50,677 nucleotides of DNA, from positions 1-50,677 of the forward strand of contig PHFO01000003.1 in the NCBI GenBank assembly GCA_002861535.1. The letters are read 5' to 3'. The DNA comes from Cyanobacteria bacterium M5B4. GTDB taxonomy: Bacteria > Cyanobacteriota > Cyanobacteriia > Pseudanabaenales > Pseudanabaenaceae. The position numbers were made by a program, and so were the translations under genes. The notes below the pieces were generated by a model that worked only from the letters and a program-made list of their open reading frames with translations, was not told the origin of the DNA and ran no database searches. This document shows, piece by piece, positions 30,084 to 40,830 of this stretch (position 1 is its first letter; the number at the start of each line of letters is the position of its first letter).

Positions 30084-31555
30084 TTACATCTGCGGTGTTA
30101 TGGGAAGGAATATTCTAAAGGTTGTGCCCCCTGCCTGATTACTTACAACATCGATCGTGCCCTGACAAACTTCGACACATTTTTGCACTAAACTTAGCCC
30201 TAAACCAGAACCATGAATACCGGCGACATTACTACCCCGAAAAAATGGCTCAAAGATATGGCTCACTTCCCCTGCGGGAATACCAATTCCCCGATCGGAG
30301 ACCATAATTTCTACCTTAGTATGATGTTTAATTACCTGCATAAATACTTCCGATTGGGAATATTTTAGGGCGTTAGTTAGTAACTGCTCCAAGATGCAAC
30401 CTAATAGACGGGGATCGCTTGTAATCAGACTTTCTCCTTCCAAGGGATAGAAATTGATCCCGTAAATATTAGTAATATCTATGCGACTAATTAAATCTTG
30501 ACAAAATTCATTTAGGTTAAGGGATTGCCAATTGGGAATAAAGAAATCTGTCTTGATTTGATAGATTGTCATCATGTTATCGATCGTCGCTAGAATCCGA
30601 TCGGAGGCATTTTTGATTCTAGCTATACTACGTTTGATTTTATTATTTTTAGTTAAATCTTCATTATTTTCTAGGGTACTAATAGCAATTGCCATTACAT
30701 TTAGGGGTGTACGAAATTCATGGGAAATCATGGCAAAAAATGCTGCTGTAGTTGATTGATTTCCTGTTCCTGCCTTAAAGCAATGGCTATAGCTTCTGAT
30801 TGTTTCCGATCGGTAATATCTCTAACTAACATCATGACCTCATTCTGTCCACTGGGGACTAAACGGGCTTCATAGTAGGTATCGGTTTTAGGATCGCTAA
30901 ACTCGATCGTTTGTAGTTGTTGCGTTGCTAGAGTAATATCAATTAACTTTAGGATACGGTCACTAATTGGCGTAAAACAGGGAAATTCTTTAAGATGGCG
31001 GTAGATTTTTTCTTGGGGTAAACGGGCATGAAAATCAATAAAATTTCCGCCCCGATCGACGATAAACATAGAGTCAGGAATACTTTCAATCAGGGCGCGA
31101 TTGCGATTTTCAAACCGCTCTAAAGTCTCCTCGATTAAGTGATTTTCTGTAATATCTCTACCTACTGCATGTACCTCTTTAGGACTAACTAGGTAATGGT
31201 TCCAGACCTGCCAGTGTACACTACGATCGGGCAATATCACGCGGCATTTATACTTAACTTGGGGAGACGATAAATCCAACCCCATTAACTTTTGTTTTAC
31301 TCTTTCTTGGTCTGTCCGGTCAATCCAACTAAAAATGTTTTGACCTACTAAATCGGACTGAAATAAATTGTATACAGCAGGATTAGCGTAAGTTACGCAG
31401 TAATCGACCTTCGACCAGCATAAAATCAACTCCTCCTGCATCTCCACGATCGATCGATAGCGATCGCGTTCCTTTGCCTTCGATTGAGATTGCCAGTAAA
31501 AATAAAAGGATGAAGCTAATAGTACCCCAGACCACAACCAGTTAACCATAAGCAC
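30084..31555 (-). CDS. PAS-containing sensor histidine kinase (one-base frameshift)
   Basis: An N-terminal membrane segment (WLWSGVLLASSFYFYW), then two PAS domains (about residues 40-150 and 160-265; the first contains YRSIVEMQEELILCW). A HisKA domain with phosphorylated His in FAMISHEFRTPLNVMA follows, then HATPase_c with N box EQLLTNALKYS, G1 DRGIGIP and G2 GSGLGLSLV. The kinase core is in a different frame from the sensor part. Adding one T to the run at about 30738-30742 joins HF|FAMISHEF and gives 490 residues. No response regulator is adjacent, so the partner is unknown; the REC protein at 35356 is the nearest candidate. Confidence 0.9.
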
Positions 31556-31583
31556 CAGGAGTGGATGCCCACCCCTCTTTCTA

Positions 31584-32594
<1,011 letters not shown>

Positions 32595-32628
32595 TTATGT
32601 TAATTGAGTGTAGCGAAAACTCGAGGGA

Positions 32629-33395
32629 TTATACCGATCGTCTAACTAAAATATCGGCATTTTGTAGATGGTGCTTTATTTCCCCGATCGTCAGTTGGCG
32701 GTAATGCAAGAGGGAAGCTAACAGGGCAGCACTAGCTTTCCCCTTTGTGAGGACATCGGCGATGTGCTGGCAATTCCCCGCCCCACCGGAGGCAATGACG
32801 GGCACCCCTACCCGATCGGCGATCGTTTGGGTCAATTCCACATCGTAGCCCGCTTGGGTGCCATCGGCATCCATACTGGTAACTAAAAGCTCTCCTGCGC
32901 CCCGTTGCACTACTTCCTCTGCCCAGGCAATGGCATCCAAACCCGTATTTTCCCTGCCCCCCCGCACAAATACATCCCAGCCGGAACGATCGGCTCTTTT
33001 TCTGGCATCGATCGCCACTACAATACATTGACTGCCAAACCGAGCGGCACTCTGATTAACTAAGTCCGGTTGCCGCACCGCTGCCGAATTGAGGCTAATT
33101 TTATCCGCTCCTGCCCTCAGTAGAGTAGCGATCGTGGTTAAATCCCGAATCCCGCCCCCTACCGTGAGGGGAATAAACACCTGTTCTGCTGTCCGTTGCA
33201 CCACATCTAGCAATATTTGCCGGTCTTCATGGGTAGCAGTAATATCCAAAAAACCAACTCGTCTGCACCTTCAGCATTGTAACGTTGTGCTAACTCTACA
33301 GGATCGCCCGCATCTTTGAGACCGACAAAGTTAACCCCTTTTACTACTCTCCCTGCTTTGACATCTAAACAGGGAATGATGCGTTTTGCTAACAT
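32629..33395 (-). CDS. hisF: Imidazole glycerol phosphate synthase subunit HisF (one-base frameshift)
   Basis: The cyclase subunit of histidine synthesis. The start is [20 protein letters not shown] (residues 2-21). The frame breaks in a T run at about 33249-33255: [18 protein letters not shown]. One extra T gives 255 residues, the normal size. The catalytic aspartates are in PCLDV near the N-terminus and in [16 protein letters not shown]. HisH is not in the window. Confidence 0.94.
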
Positions 33396-33483
33396 GTTTT
33401 TCTACTTTTTTATCTGAATTTTACCAGATGTTCGGTTAGCCCGATCGTTTTTATAGCAGAAAACCATACCCCCTGTTTTAACT

Positions 33484-33540
33484 ACCTCTGTTATTTTAGA
33501 TGTGTCACTAACAGAGGTGACAAACAAAACTTAAGGAGGT
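33484..33540 (+). promoter_or_regulatory. hsp20 leader: inverted repeat able to pair with the ribosome binding site
   Basis: ACCTCTGTTA (33484-33493) and TAACAGAGGT (33509-33518) form a perfect 10-bp inverted repeat with a 15-base loop. The ribosome binding site AAGGAGGT (33533-33540) follows. The 5' arm begins ACCTC, which is complementary both to GAGGT in its hairpin partner and to the GAGGT of the ribosome binding site. It could be a DNA operator or an RNA switch; small heat-shock genes often use RNA thermometers, including hsp17 of Synechocystis. CIRCE (TTAGCACTC type) is not present. Confidence 0.55.
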
Positions 33541-33547
33541 AAAAACT

Positions 33548-33982
33548 ATGGCTCTTATTCGTTATCAACCCTTCCGTGAACTTGACAACCTGCAAAAAGA
33601 GATGAATCGTTTGTTTGACAACTTAGTCTCTGCCAATGAAGGTGTGTCCCCCTATGCTTTTGTTCCTTCCGCAGAAATGGAAGAAAGCGGCGAGGCCATT
33701 CATCTGCGTTTAGAGTTACCAGGCATTGATCCCAAGGAGTTGGATGTGCAAGTAACCGCTAATTCTGTTTCCATTACAGGAGAACGTCGCTCCGAAACGA
33801 AAACAACCGAAGATGGTGTTACTCGATCGGAGTTTCGCTATGGTAGATTCCAAAGAGTAATCCCTCTCCCCGCCCGCGTCCAAAACAATCAAACTACTGC
33901 CGAGTATAAAGATGGTATCCTCCATCTTACCCTGCCCAAGGCAGAAGAAGAAAAGAACAAGGTCTTCAAGGTAACTCTCTAA
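33548..33982 (+). CDS. Small heat-shock protein, Hsp20/alpha-crystallin family
   Basis: 144 residues, the length of the cyanobacterial HspA/Hsp17 class, an ATP-independent holdase that also stabilises membranes. The crystallin domain runs from about residue 37 to 135 and ends with the AxxxxGxL-like element ATAEYKDGILHLTLPKAEE (here TTAEYKDGILHLTLP). The C-terminal anchor is short (NKVFKVTL), with the IxI/V-type motif replaced by VFKV. It stands alone with its own leader and terminator. Confidence 0.95.
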   Translation: MALIRYQPFRELDNLQKEMNRLFDNLVSANEGVSPYAFVPSAEMEESGEAIHLRLELPGIDPKELDVQVTANSVSITGERRSETKTTEDGVTRSEFRYGRFQRVIPLPARVQNNQTTAEYKDGILHLTLPKAEEEKNKVFKVTL

Positions 33983-33993
33983 TTTAGTCTGTT

Positions 33994-34016
33994 CCCCTCC
34001 CCAGGGAGGGGTTTTT
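33994..34016 (+). terminator. Rho-independent terminator of hsp20
   Basis: CCCCTCC (33994-34000) pairs with GGAGGGG (34005-34011) across a four-base loop and is followed by five T residues. It lies 11 bases after the hsp20 stop and abuts the convergent stop of ccs1 at 34015. Strong GC stem, well placed. Confidence 0.85.
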
Positions 34017-35354
34017 AAGTTTCTATCTGACCGACCGGTTGGTCTTTCATTTTGCCTAAAGATGCTAACAGAGTATTTAACTCTTCATAAAACGCCACCT
34101 GGGCGCGATTAGTCTTGCCGCCAAAATAAAGAGTATCGCCCATCTTTAATGCCCAAACTTGACTGTAACTGATGTAACTCATCATTACTCCCGCCATTAA
34201 CAGGGCAAACCCCGCATACACGATCGGGATGCCAGGATCGGCTTTGATCTGCAAACCCGTTGCCCCCACCAAAGATACTAATTGCAGATTGACCCCATTT
34301 ACTTCTACCCTGCTGCCTACCCTAGTCGTGTGCAGCAGACTGCCATCGGGGGCAAAAATAAGTACCGTACCCTGCAAATCCGGCACCACCAAAGAAATAC
34401 CCTCACTCAGATCGGGTTTAGTGGGAATCCAGGTGCCCCATACCCTCTGCCCCGAAGATTCTCCCTCTAGGGGCGATAGGGGTAACTCCAGCAAAGGACT
34501 CTGGTTAAAGCGAAACTGGATTTTTTTTATGTCCCAACTGGCTTGATAGAGGGTCACACCCTGGAACCGCAGCGGCTTATTCACATAAATCGTTTCCCGA
34601 TCGAGTTCCTTGCCTTGGCGATCGACAACGGAAAGATCGGAATAAAACTGGGAAATCTTCCCCTTTTCCGAATAATCAATCCAAAATCGATTTACCTTTA
34701 CTGCCCAGTCCTGGGGAATCAACCTGCGACCCAATAAACCTACCTGAGTCACATTACTGATCGTAAAAGTCTCTCCCTCTGGAATCATCTCCTGGGCGAT
34801 AAAGCCCCCTAGCGCCCCCACCACCGCACCGAGCAAAATTACAACCATGCCCCCATGCACCACAATCGGTCCAATCCTGCCCACCAGCCCTTTGCAACCG
34901 TAAAACTGCCGATCGGTTTGACTGACCCGATACCCCTGCCTCTGCAACCCCTCTATCAATACTTCAAATAGGGATGGACTGAGAGTGACAGCATAGGGCA
35001 GCTTAGTAATACTCTGGGGCTTACTGACAAAAACCAGCGCCGCGCCACCCTCAATAGGGGAATCTGCCGATAAATAGTACAGGTCACTAAACTAGCGCCA
35101 AATAAAATCAAGAGGGTGAGAAACCACCAAGTGCTATAAACCCGATCGAGACCAGCCCCTAAAATCACCCTATAGGTCAAGAAGCCAAACAACGCGGGAC
35201 GGAGGGGATAATTAGTCTGGTAAAAATCTTCAGTCTGACCCTGTTCAATCACAGTACCCGTAACACTGAAAACCGCAATCAACAGCAGTAGAACAATAGC
35301 AAATTTAAGATTTCCCAACAGCGGAACTACTTCCCTGCGCCAGAGAGACTGCAA
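34015..35354 (-). CDS. ccs1: Cytochrome c biogenesis protein Ccs1/ResB (one-base frameshift)
   Basis: Works with CcsA in system II to deliver heme to apocytochromes on the lumenal side of thylakoids. N-terminal membrane helices ([22 protein letters not shown] and [19 protein letters not shown]) are followed by the large lumenal domain and a final helix ([20 protein letters not shown]). The two parts are in different frames. Adding one T to the run at about 35025-35030 reads [18 protein letters not shown] and gives 446 residues, the family length. The REC gene ends one base upstream on the same strand. Confidence 0.93.
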
Positions 35355-35355
35355 C

Positions 35356-36010
35356 TTAATTTCCCCGCAATGCTTTCACTTCCCGCAAGATTACCATCAA
35401 GCCCTTGTTTTGATTATCTACCTGTTGCAATATCGTTTCTACCTTCTTCTCCAAATTGGCGAGGGATGCTTCCTGCCGTTGCATTTTGTTAGTAATGGCG
35501 GCTAGTCGGGCAGCTACTTCTCGTTGAATCAGACTTTCAATCCCTTGAATTAGCAGGTGTTCGGTGGCAGCCAGCTTATCAATAACGACTTGGGATTGAA
35601 CTCCAGCCTGAGCCGTTTGCATAGTGGTGGCAGGGGCAGACGCAGATACATGGAGGAGCTTTTTAATCCGATCGATCAAGACATCCGCTTCAAAGGGTTT
35701 TTCTAAAAACTCAAAGCCCTCGAAGGGTTCGGGTACATGCTCTGCCACTTGCTCCCGCAATCCAGAGATCATAATTACTGGGGTATCTTTAAGGGAGTCG
35801 ATCCGCCGCATTGCCTGCAAGGTCTGATAGCCGTTGTATTTGGGCATGACAAAATCCAGTAAAATGATGTCCGGTTCCACACTGCGGGCAGTTTCAATGC
35901 CTGACTTGCCATCACTTGCCTCCAATACCTCAAACTGATCCGACAAAATGTTTTTTACCATCTTGCGGATCATGATGCTATCGTCAATTACCAAACTTTT
36001 TTTGATCCAT
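35356..36010 (-). CDS. Response regulator: CheY-like receiver with C-terminal coiled coil
   Basis: Receiver domain of about 125 residues (acidic pair VIDDS, phospho-Asp in [15 protein letters not shown], Thr/Ser in MISG, Lys in FLEKPFEAD), then a linker and a long helical region ([21 protein letters not shown] to [12 protein letters not shown]). There is no DNA-binding domain. As read, only a TTG near 35994 could start it. The better start is ATG 36010 (MDQ...), placed out of frame by a run of seven A where six (or nine) are needed; that gives 217 residues. It follows the FHA gene by 14 bases, so the two are coupled. Confidence 0.85.
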
Positions 36011-36024
36011 TGTTCCGCTCTACT

Positions 36025-36477
36025 TTAGGTGGTGTGGAATATAAAAGTTACTTTGTCTCCCTTGCCCAGAGAAATCCGATCGCCATGACGCAGGCGGTGG
36101 CGGTTTCCGGGAGGCAGCGGGACGTTGTTAATGTAGGTTCCGTTAGAACTACCCGTATCTTCAAAGAAGAAAGCATCGCCTTCTATACGGAGGTCGGCAT
36201 GAACCCGGGACACAATATCAGCGTCAGGGTAACCAGATACATCAATATCTGGAGGGATGAGGTTGTTAGGCTTACCGATATGGAGTACTTGGGTACCTTG
36301 GGGTAGCTCGAGTTTGGCATTGGTCTGGACATGAATTAAACAGGCAGAGCTGGAAGGGCGGTGACCGTCTTCCTCGTCTACGAGTTCGTCTAGGTCTGCC
36401 TCATCATCGAGTTGCTCATCTAAGGGCATAAATTCTTCAGGATAAGAGTTTTCCATTGCCAATCTTTCTGACTGCAC
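36025..36477 (-). CDS. FHA-domain protein
   Basis: 150 residues. A very acidic N-terminus (EEFMPLDEQLDDEADLDELV) is followed by one forkhead-associated domain that binds phosphothreonine: IGKPNNLIPPDIDVSGYP, the core SRVHADLRIEGD, and the SSNGTYINN motif. ATG 36456 (MENSYPEEF) is an alternative start. With the receiver protein next to it, it may link Ser/Thr-kinase and two-component signalling; no kinase is adjacent. Confidence 0.88.
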   Translation of the reverse strand: MQSERLAMENSYPEEFMPLDEQLDDEADLDELVDEEDGHRPSSSACLIHVQTNAKLELPQGTQVLHIGKPNNLIPPDIDVSGYPDADIVSRVHADLRIEGDAFFFEDTGSSNGTYINNVPLPPGNRHRLRHGDRISLGKGDKVTFIFHTT

Positions 36478-36509
36478 ACCAATTTAATCATAGCGGTAAT
36501 GGCGACAAA

Positions 36510-36550
36510 TTTGACATACTCCCTGCCTTAAAGGGCAAGGATTCTTGTCG
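36510..36550. repeat. Palindrome resembling an IS200/IS605 end
   Basis: TTTGACATACTCCCTGCC (starting at about 36510), then TTAAAGGGCAAGGATTCTTG, is a short hairpin (CCTTGCCC/GGGCAAGG-like, imperfect) followed by GATTCTT. It is reminiscent of the subterminal hairpin of cyanobacterial IS200/IS605 elements. No transposase or TnpB is adjacent, so at most it is a scar. The rest of 36478-36595 shows no gene. Confidence 0.35.
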
Positions 36551-36595
36551 CTTCTTTGACGCATGCTGGGGAACCAGTCTCTGCTCTGATGTGAT

Positions 36596-37003
36596 TCAGG
36601 ATTCAGGCAGTCGTTGATAAATCGATCGTAGCTGGTCTGTGGTGTTCACTGGTTGTCTGGGGGGGACGGTATCGAAGTTGGGCCACAAGTTCAGGTCATC
36701 ACAGGGGCAGGGTTGCGCCGATCGGGGACCAAGGGTAAGGCTGGGCAGGGGGAGGTCACAACGGGGGCAGGATAGAAGTTCGTAGTTAGCCGAAAAAAGT
36801 TGCTCTAGGCTGATGTTTGCCCCTTCTAGGCTGGCAGCTTCGGGGCGGGCTTCGCCTTCCTGCCAAATTTCTTCAAACCGAGTGGTGTAGTGGTCACCGG
36901 CAATGACTTGGTCTAGGCTGACGACCCGATCGGATAGGATGAGTTTCCGTCCTAGCTGCATCCAATAGGCCAGATATTGTTTAACTTCATTTTTGTTCGC
37001 CAT
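36596..37003 (-). CDS. Unrecognised conserved-type protein with cysteine pairs
   Basis: 135 residues, soluble. The N-terminal part is helical (KQYLAYWMQLGRKLILSD). The middle holds CPRCDLPLP and the later CPCDDLN, four cysteines that could bind a metal as an atypical zinc ribbon. I do not recognise a family. Its ATG at 37003 lies close to a pair of inverted repeats. Codon use resembles its neighbours, so it is probably native. Confidence 0.7.
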   Translation of the reverse strand: MANKNEVKQYLAYWMQLGRKLILSDRVVSLDQVIAGDHYTTRFEEIWQEGEARPEAASLEGANISLEQLFSANYELLSCPRCDLPLPSLTLGPRSAQPCPCDDLNLWPNFDTVPPRQPVNTTDQLRSIYQRLPES

Positions 37004-37013
37004 AATGACACCT

Positions 37014-37072
37014 CCCTTAATTTCATTTTAAGGGGAATAGGGGGAATAAAATGTTGATAATTGTTTTATTCC
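37014..37072. repeat. Two adjacent inverted repeats between rfbA and the cysteine protein
   Basis: CCCTTAA (37014-37020) pairs with TTAAGGG (37028-37034), and GGAATAAAA (37043-37051) pairs with TTTTATTCC (37064-37072). On the minus strand these lie directly after the rfbA stop and before the next start. They could be an attenuating structure or weak terminator; neither is followed by a clear T run. Confidence 0.45.
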
Positions 37073-37097
37073 GTGAAGTTCTACTAAGTATATTTGT

Positions 37098-37984
37098 TTA
37101 CAAGTAAAAATCAAAGGTCTGGTCTGCGGTAATTTGTAGTAGGTATTTACCGTAGGAACTTTTTGCTAGGGGGGCGGCTAATTCTTTCACCCGATCGGCG
37201 GTAATATAACCTAAACGGTAGGCAATTTCTTCGATACATGCCAACTTTAAGCCTTGTCTTTCTTCGATCGTTTGTACAAAATTGGCGGCTTGGTGTAAAG
37301 ATTCATGGGTGCCGGTATCTAGCCAGGCATAGCCTCTGCCGAGAATTTCTACCTTGAGTTTACCTAAAGATAAATAAATTAAATTCAAATCAGTTATTTC
37401 TAATTCATTGCGTGGGGAAGGCTTTAATTGGCGGGCAAATTCTACCACTTGGTGGTCATAAAAGTAGATGCCGGGTACAGCATAGCGGGATTTAGGCAGT
37501 CTGGGTTTCTCTTCTAAACTAATGGCATTGCCCTGGGCATCAAATTCGATCACGCCGTAGCGTTGGGGGTCACTTACTTGATAGCCAAAAACTATCCCCC
37601 CCGATCGGAGTTGGGCACAGGAACGTAAAATTTCGGGCAATCCATGACCATAAAAAATGTTATCTCCTAAAATGAGACAAACGGCTGGTTACTAATAAAA
37701 TCTGCGCCTAAAATAAATGCCTGAGCTAACCCTTCAGGGCGGGGCTGCGCCACATAGCTAAATTCTAATCCCCACTGGGAACCATCCCCCAATAGTTGTT
37801 GAAATAGGGGCAAATCTTTGGGGGTAGAAATAATTAAAATTTCCCTAATGCCCGCTAACATTAACACCGATAAAGGATAGTAAATCATGGGCTTGTCATA
37901 GACGGGCATCAGTTGTTTACTGACTACCTGAGTAATAGGATATAACCTCGTTCCAGAGCCTCCTGCTAGGATAATTCCCTTCAT
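37098..37984 (-). CDS. rfbA: Glucose-1-phosphate thymidylyltransferase (one-base frameshift)
   Basis: First step of dTDP-rhamnose synthesis. Start [20 protein letters not shown] with the nucleotide-binding GGSGTRL. The frame is lost at about 37679-37681 ([24 protein letters not shown]), where one extra C restores it and gives 295 residues, the RfbA length. [19 protein letters not shown] and the C-terminal helix pair are typical. The other rml genes are absent here. It overlaps the GUN4 gene by four bases. Confidence 0.94.
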
Positions 37985-38727
37985 ATGTTATTCTTGCAGC
38001 CTAATAAGCGGTCGTGAATTGCTTTAACTACAAAAATGCCGTTGATCCAGGGCAAATGTCCTCTGGGGGCACGTAAGCTAAAGTTCAAGTCATCATATCT
38101 TTTCCAGTGGTAACTGTTAAATAAAATGTTGCTTACTCGCCATCCCACCCGATCGCCAAACATCGCCATTGCCTGATTTTGATCCCAACGCAATTGGGTG
38201 CACTGTCGCCATATTACCGCCTGGGTGGAAAAGCCAAACCGATCGTTACTGGTTTCCTGCCACAACCGATCGATGAGGAGCAAATCGGCGCAGGGGAGGT
38301 AGAGGAAATTCTGGGAATTGAGTTGCAGATGGGCGTGGCAGAGTAGTTTCAGGTTGGCAATAGTCCATTGATTAGCAGCGCCCCATTGTTTACTGCGCAA
38401 TAATTTTTGTAGGTATAGGTAATAAATGCCGCTGGGGCTGAAAAGTTGCAATGCTTGCTGGACATAGTCTTCTTTCCTCTCGCACAGCAGGCTGTAGGCG
38501 AAGATGCGTAACTCTTTGTCCTGATGACGTAAAAATTGGAGGACAATTTCGATACCTTCTCGCCCATAGTTCAAAGCCGATTGGAGAATTTCCTGCCGTT
38601 GTGTTATCGTTTCTGTACGGTAGAGCGCCTGCTTTAGTCCTGGCACCCCCCCCATGACCAAAGCCTGGTTAGGACTTGTTCCCCCCAAAACAACATCAGA
38701 TTTTTGTGGTTGGTTATGGCTGTTCAT
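37981..38727 (-). CDS. GUN4-domain protein with helical N-terminal region
   Basis: 248 residues. The C-terminal 100 residues show GUN4 landmarks: [29 protein letters not shown] and [19 protein letters not shown]. The N-terminal half is a helical, HEAT-like bundle ([20 protein letters not shown] and onwards), the same layout as Synechocystis Gun4, which binds protoporphyrins and activates Mg-chelatase. I cannot tell the true Gun4 from a paralogue. The start is uncertain: ATG 38727 overlaps the divergent murA start region, and ATG 38652 ([11 protein letters not shown]) is the alternative. Confidence 0.85.
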   Translation of the reverse strand: MNSHNQPQKSDVVLGGTSPNQALVMGGVPGLKQALYRTETITQRQEILQSALNYGREGIEIVLQFLRHQDKELRIFAYSLLCERKEDYVQQALQLFSPSGIYYLYLQKLLRSKQWGAANQWTIANLKLLCHAHLQLNSQNFLYLPCADLLLIDRLWQETSNDRFGFSTQAVIWRQCTQLRWDQNQAMAMFGDRVGWRVSNILFNSYHWKRYDDLNFSLRAPRGHLPWINGIFVVKAIHDRLLGCKNNI

Positions 38728-40077
38728 CCGTTATCATTTAGTCCATCTTGCTTGCGGAGGAAAATCCCATCGTTATTTTATACCCCCCCCCCGGAAACAA
38801 TCGTAGAAGAAAAGCAGGAATCTGTCTTGCACATTATGGGAAAAGCGCAACTGCGGGGTCATGTCCCTATCAGTGGGGCAAAAAATTCTGCCCTAGCCTT
38901 GATGGCAGCGGCGCTCCTATCCAGTGAAGGTTGCACGATCGATAACTTACCCTGCCTAGTTGATGTGCAGCGCATGGAGGATATTTTGGTGTCCTTGGGT
39001 GTAAAGGTGCGTCGGTGTCAGGGTGAGATTGAGTTAGATACGAGTTCTTTGACTAATTCCCAAGCCCCCTACGAATTGGTCAGCCAAATGCGGGCAAGTT
39101 TCTTTATTATTGGTCCACTCCTGAGTCGCCTGGGAGTAGCACAAATTCCTTTACCAGGAGGGTGTGCCATCGGTGCCCGTCCCGTAGATTTGCATGTGCG
39201 GGGGCTACAGGCAATGGGGGCAGAAGTGGAAATCAACCACGGTATCGTCCATGCCTCTTGTAGTGGCGGACGGCTCAAAGGGGCAAAGGTTTATCTGGAC
39301 TATCCCAGTGTGGGCGCTACGGAAACGATTATGATGGCGGCTACCCTCGCAGAGGGAGAAACAGTAATTCAAAATGCTGCCCAGGAGCCGGAGGTAGTGG
39401 ATTTAGCCAATTTCTGCCGCGCCCTGGGAGCAAGAATTTATGGGGCAGGTTCCAAAACGATCGTGATTTTAGGCGTGCCGCGGCTCTACGGTTGTAAATA
39501 TACGGTGATCCCCGATCGGATTGAGGCAGGGACTTACATGATTGCCGCCGCCATTACCCGATCGGAAATTACTCTTGGTCCTGTGGTACCGGAACATTTA
39601 GTAGCGTTGACAGCAAAGCTCAGGGAAATCGGTGTCACGATGACGATGGCATCCCCCACAATCATGACTGTGCAGGGGCATCAGGGCACCTACAGCGGTA
39701 TTGAGGTGGAAACTTCTCCTTTCCCCGGCTTTCCTACAGATATGCAGGCACAGTTGATGGCACTCCTCACTATCAGCGCAGGCAATAGTGTCGTGACTGA
39801 AACGGTATTTGAGAATCGTTTGCAACACGTCGCTGAACTCTGTCGCATGGGGGCAAATATCCGCACCAGGGGCAATGTAGCGATTATCACAGGGGTAGAA
39901 AAACTATCTGGGGCACCGGTAATGGCAACGGATTTAAGGGCATCAGCGGCTTTAGTTTTGGCGGGGCTGGCGGCGGAGGGGGAGACCCAACTGCGGGGAC
40001 TGCACCATCTCGATCGGGGTTACGATCGCCTGGAGGAGAAGTTACGCAATTTAGGGGCTTTACTGCACCGTGATTAA
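38716..40077 (+). CDS. murA: UDP-N-acetylglucosamine 1-carboxyvinyltransferase
   Basis: First committed step of peptidoglycan synthesis. The conserved body begins [20 protein letters not shown] and carries the PEP-binding catalytic cysteine in [15 protein letters not shown] (residue 150 from ATG 38716). The fosfomycin-target Cys is therefore present. The N-terminus is uncertain: the 30 or so residues before the body ([18 protein letters not shown]) do not look conserved and include a run of ten C. A length error there could hide a different start, and ATG 38704 is also in frame. It overlaps the 5' end of the divergent GUN4 gene. The C-terminal end overlaps the GTG of the HAD gene. Confidence 0.93.
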   Translation: MAVHPLSFSPSCLRRKIPSLFYTPPPETIVEEKQESVLHIMGKAQLRGHVPISGAKNSALALMAAALLSSEGCTIDNLPCLVDVQRMEDILVSLGVKVRRCQGEIELDTSSLTNSQAPYELVSQMRASFFIIGPLLSRLGVAQIPLPGGCAIGARPVDLHVRGLQAMGAEVEINHGIVHASCSGGRLKGAKVYLDYPSVGATETIMMAATLAEGETVIQNAAQEPEVVDLANFCRALGARIYGAGSKTIVILGVPRLYGCKYTVIPDRIEAGTYMIAAAITRSEITLGPVVPEHLVALTAKLREIGVTMTMASPTIMTVQGHQGTYSGIEVETSPFPGFPTDMQAQLMALLTISAGNSVVTETVFENRLQHVAELCRMGANIRTRGNVAIITGVEKLSGAPVMATDLRASAALVLAGLAAEGETQLRGLHHLDRGYDRLEEKLRNLGALLHRD

Positions 40078-40690
40078 AAACATTATTTTTGATTTAGGGG
40101 GTGTAATTTATGAACTCGACTTCGATCGGTTTAATCATAATCTTGCCCTGTTACAACAGCAGGCAAACCCCCAACAAATCTATTCCCGCCTAAAACAACC
40201 CTCAGTTTTTTCCGACTATGAAAGGGGCGCGATCGATACTCCTACTTTTCGCGATCGGGTCAGGGAAGAGCTAGGAATAGCTGCTAGTGATGAAACGCTC
40301 GATCGGGCGTGGAACTCTTTATTAGTAGGGCTGTTTCCAGGTAGAAAAGCAATGCTGGAGGAATTATCCCAGCGCTATCGATTAGCTCTACTTAGTAACA
40401 TCAATTCTCTTCATTTAGAGTATATTGAGTCGGAATGTCAGGCAATTTTTCAGTTATTTGAGCACTGCTTTTTTTCCTACCAATTAGGTACAAGAAAACC
40501 AGAGCTTGAGATATTTAATCTTGTCCTCGATCGGATGAATTTTATACCGACAGAGACCCTATTTATTGATGATTCTCCCCCAAACATCGAAGCAGCTGCG
40601 TCTTTGGGAATCAAAGCAATTTTAGTTAAGGAGCCAAGTAAATTAGCAACAATCATCGACCAGCTTCCTGAGCTTGTGGAAGGGAGCTGA
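40070..40690 (+). CDS. HAD family phosphatase (YihX/epoxide-hydrolase-N type)
   Basis: 206 residues from GTG 40070. Motif I is [18 protein letters not shown], where the second aspartate is replaced by G, as in the IA3/YihX-like class. Motif II is [15 protein letters not shown], the lysine is in [12 protein letters not shown], and motif IV is [13 protein letters not shown]. The substrate is unknown; YihX dephosphorylates glucose-1-phosphate in E. coli. It overlaps the end of murA by eight bases. Confidence 0.88.
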   Translation: MIKNIIFDLGGVIYELDFDRFNHNLALLQQQANPQQIYSRLKQPSVFSDYERGAIDTPTFRDRVREELGIAASDETLDRAWNSLLVGLFPGRKAMLEELSQRYRLALLSNINSLHLEYIESECQAIFQLFEHCFFSYQLGTRKPELEIFNLVLDRMNFIPTETLFIDDSPPNIEAAASLGIKAILVKEPSKLATIIDQLPELVEGS

Positions 40691-40697
40691 GCGGAGC

Positions 40698-40770
40698 AGA
40701 GGAAAATTCCCCTCTCCCTTTTTGGGAGAGGGCTAGGGTGAGGGTTTCCGAAAAAGCAACGTAAGTCCTG
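40698..40770 (-). repeat. Interspersed MITE-like repeat, copy 4 (inverted)
   Basis: Read on the minus strand it starts CAGGACTTACGTTGC (40770 downwards), followed by the core CTCACCCTAGCCCTCTCCC and the GGGAGAGG palindrome, ending GGGGAATTTTCC. The far terminal repeat is missing. It lies between the HAD gene stop and the agmatine deiminase start. On the plus strand the CCTCTCCC/GGGAGAGG hairpin could also end transcription of the HAD gene. Confidence 0.78.
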
Positions 40771-40830
40771 TCAGACTTTAACAACTCAAGTAAGCTAAGA
40801 TAAAAAGATGCTTATTTACGATCACAAATA

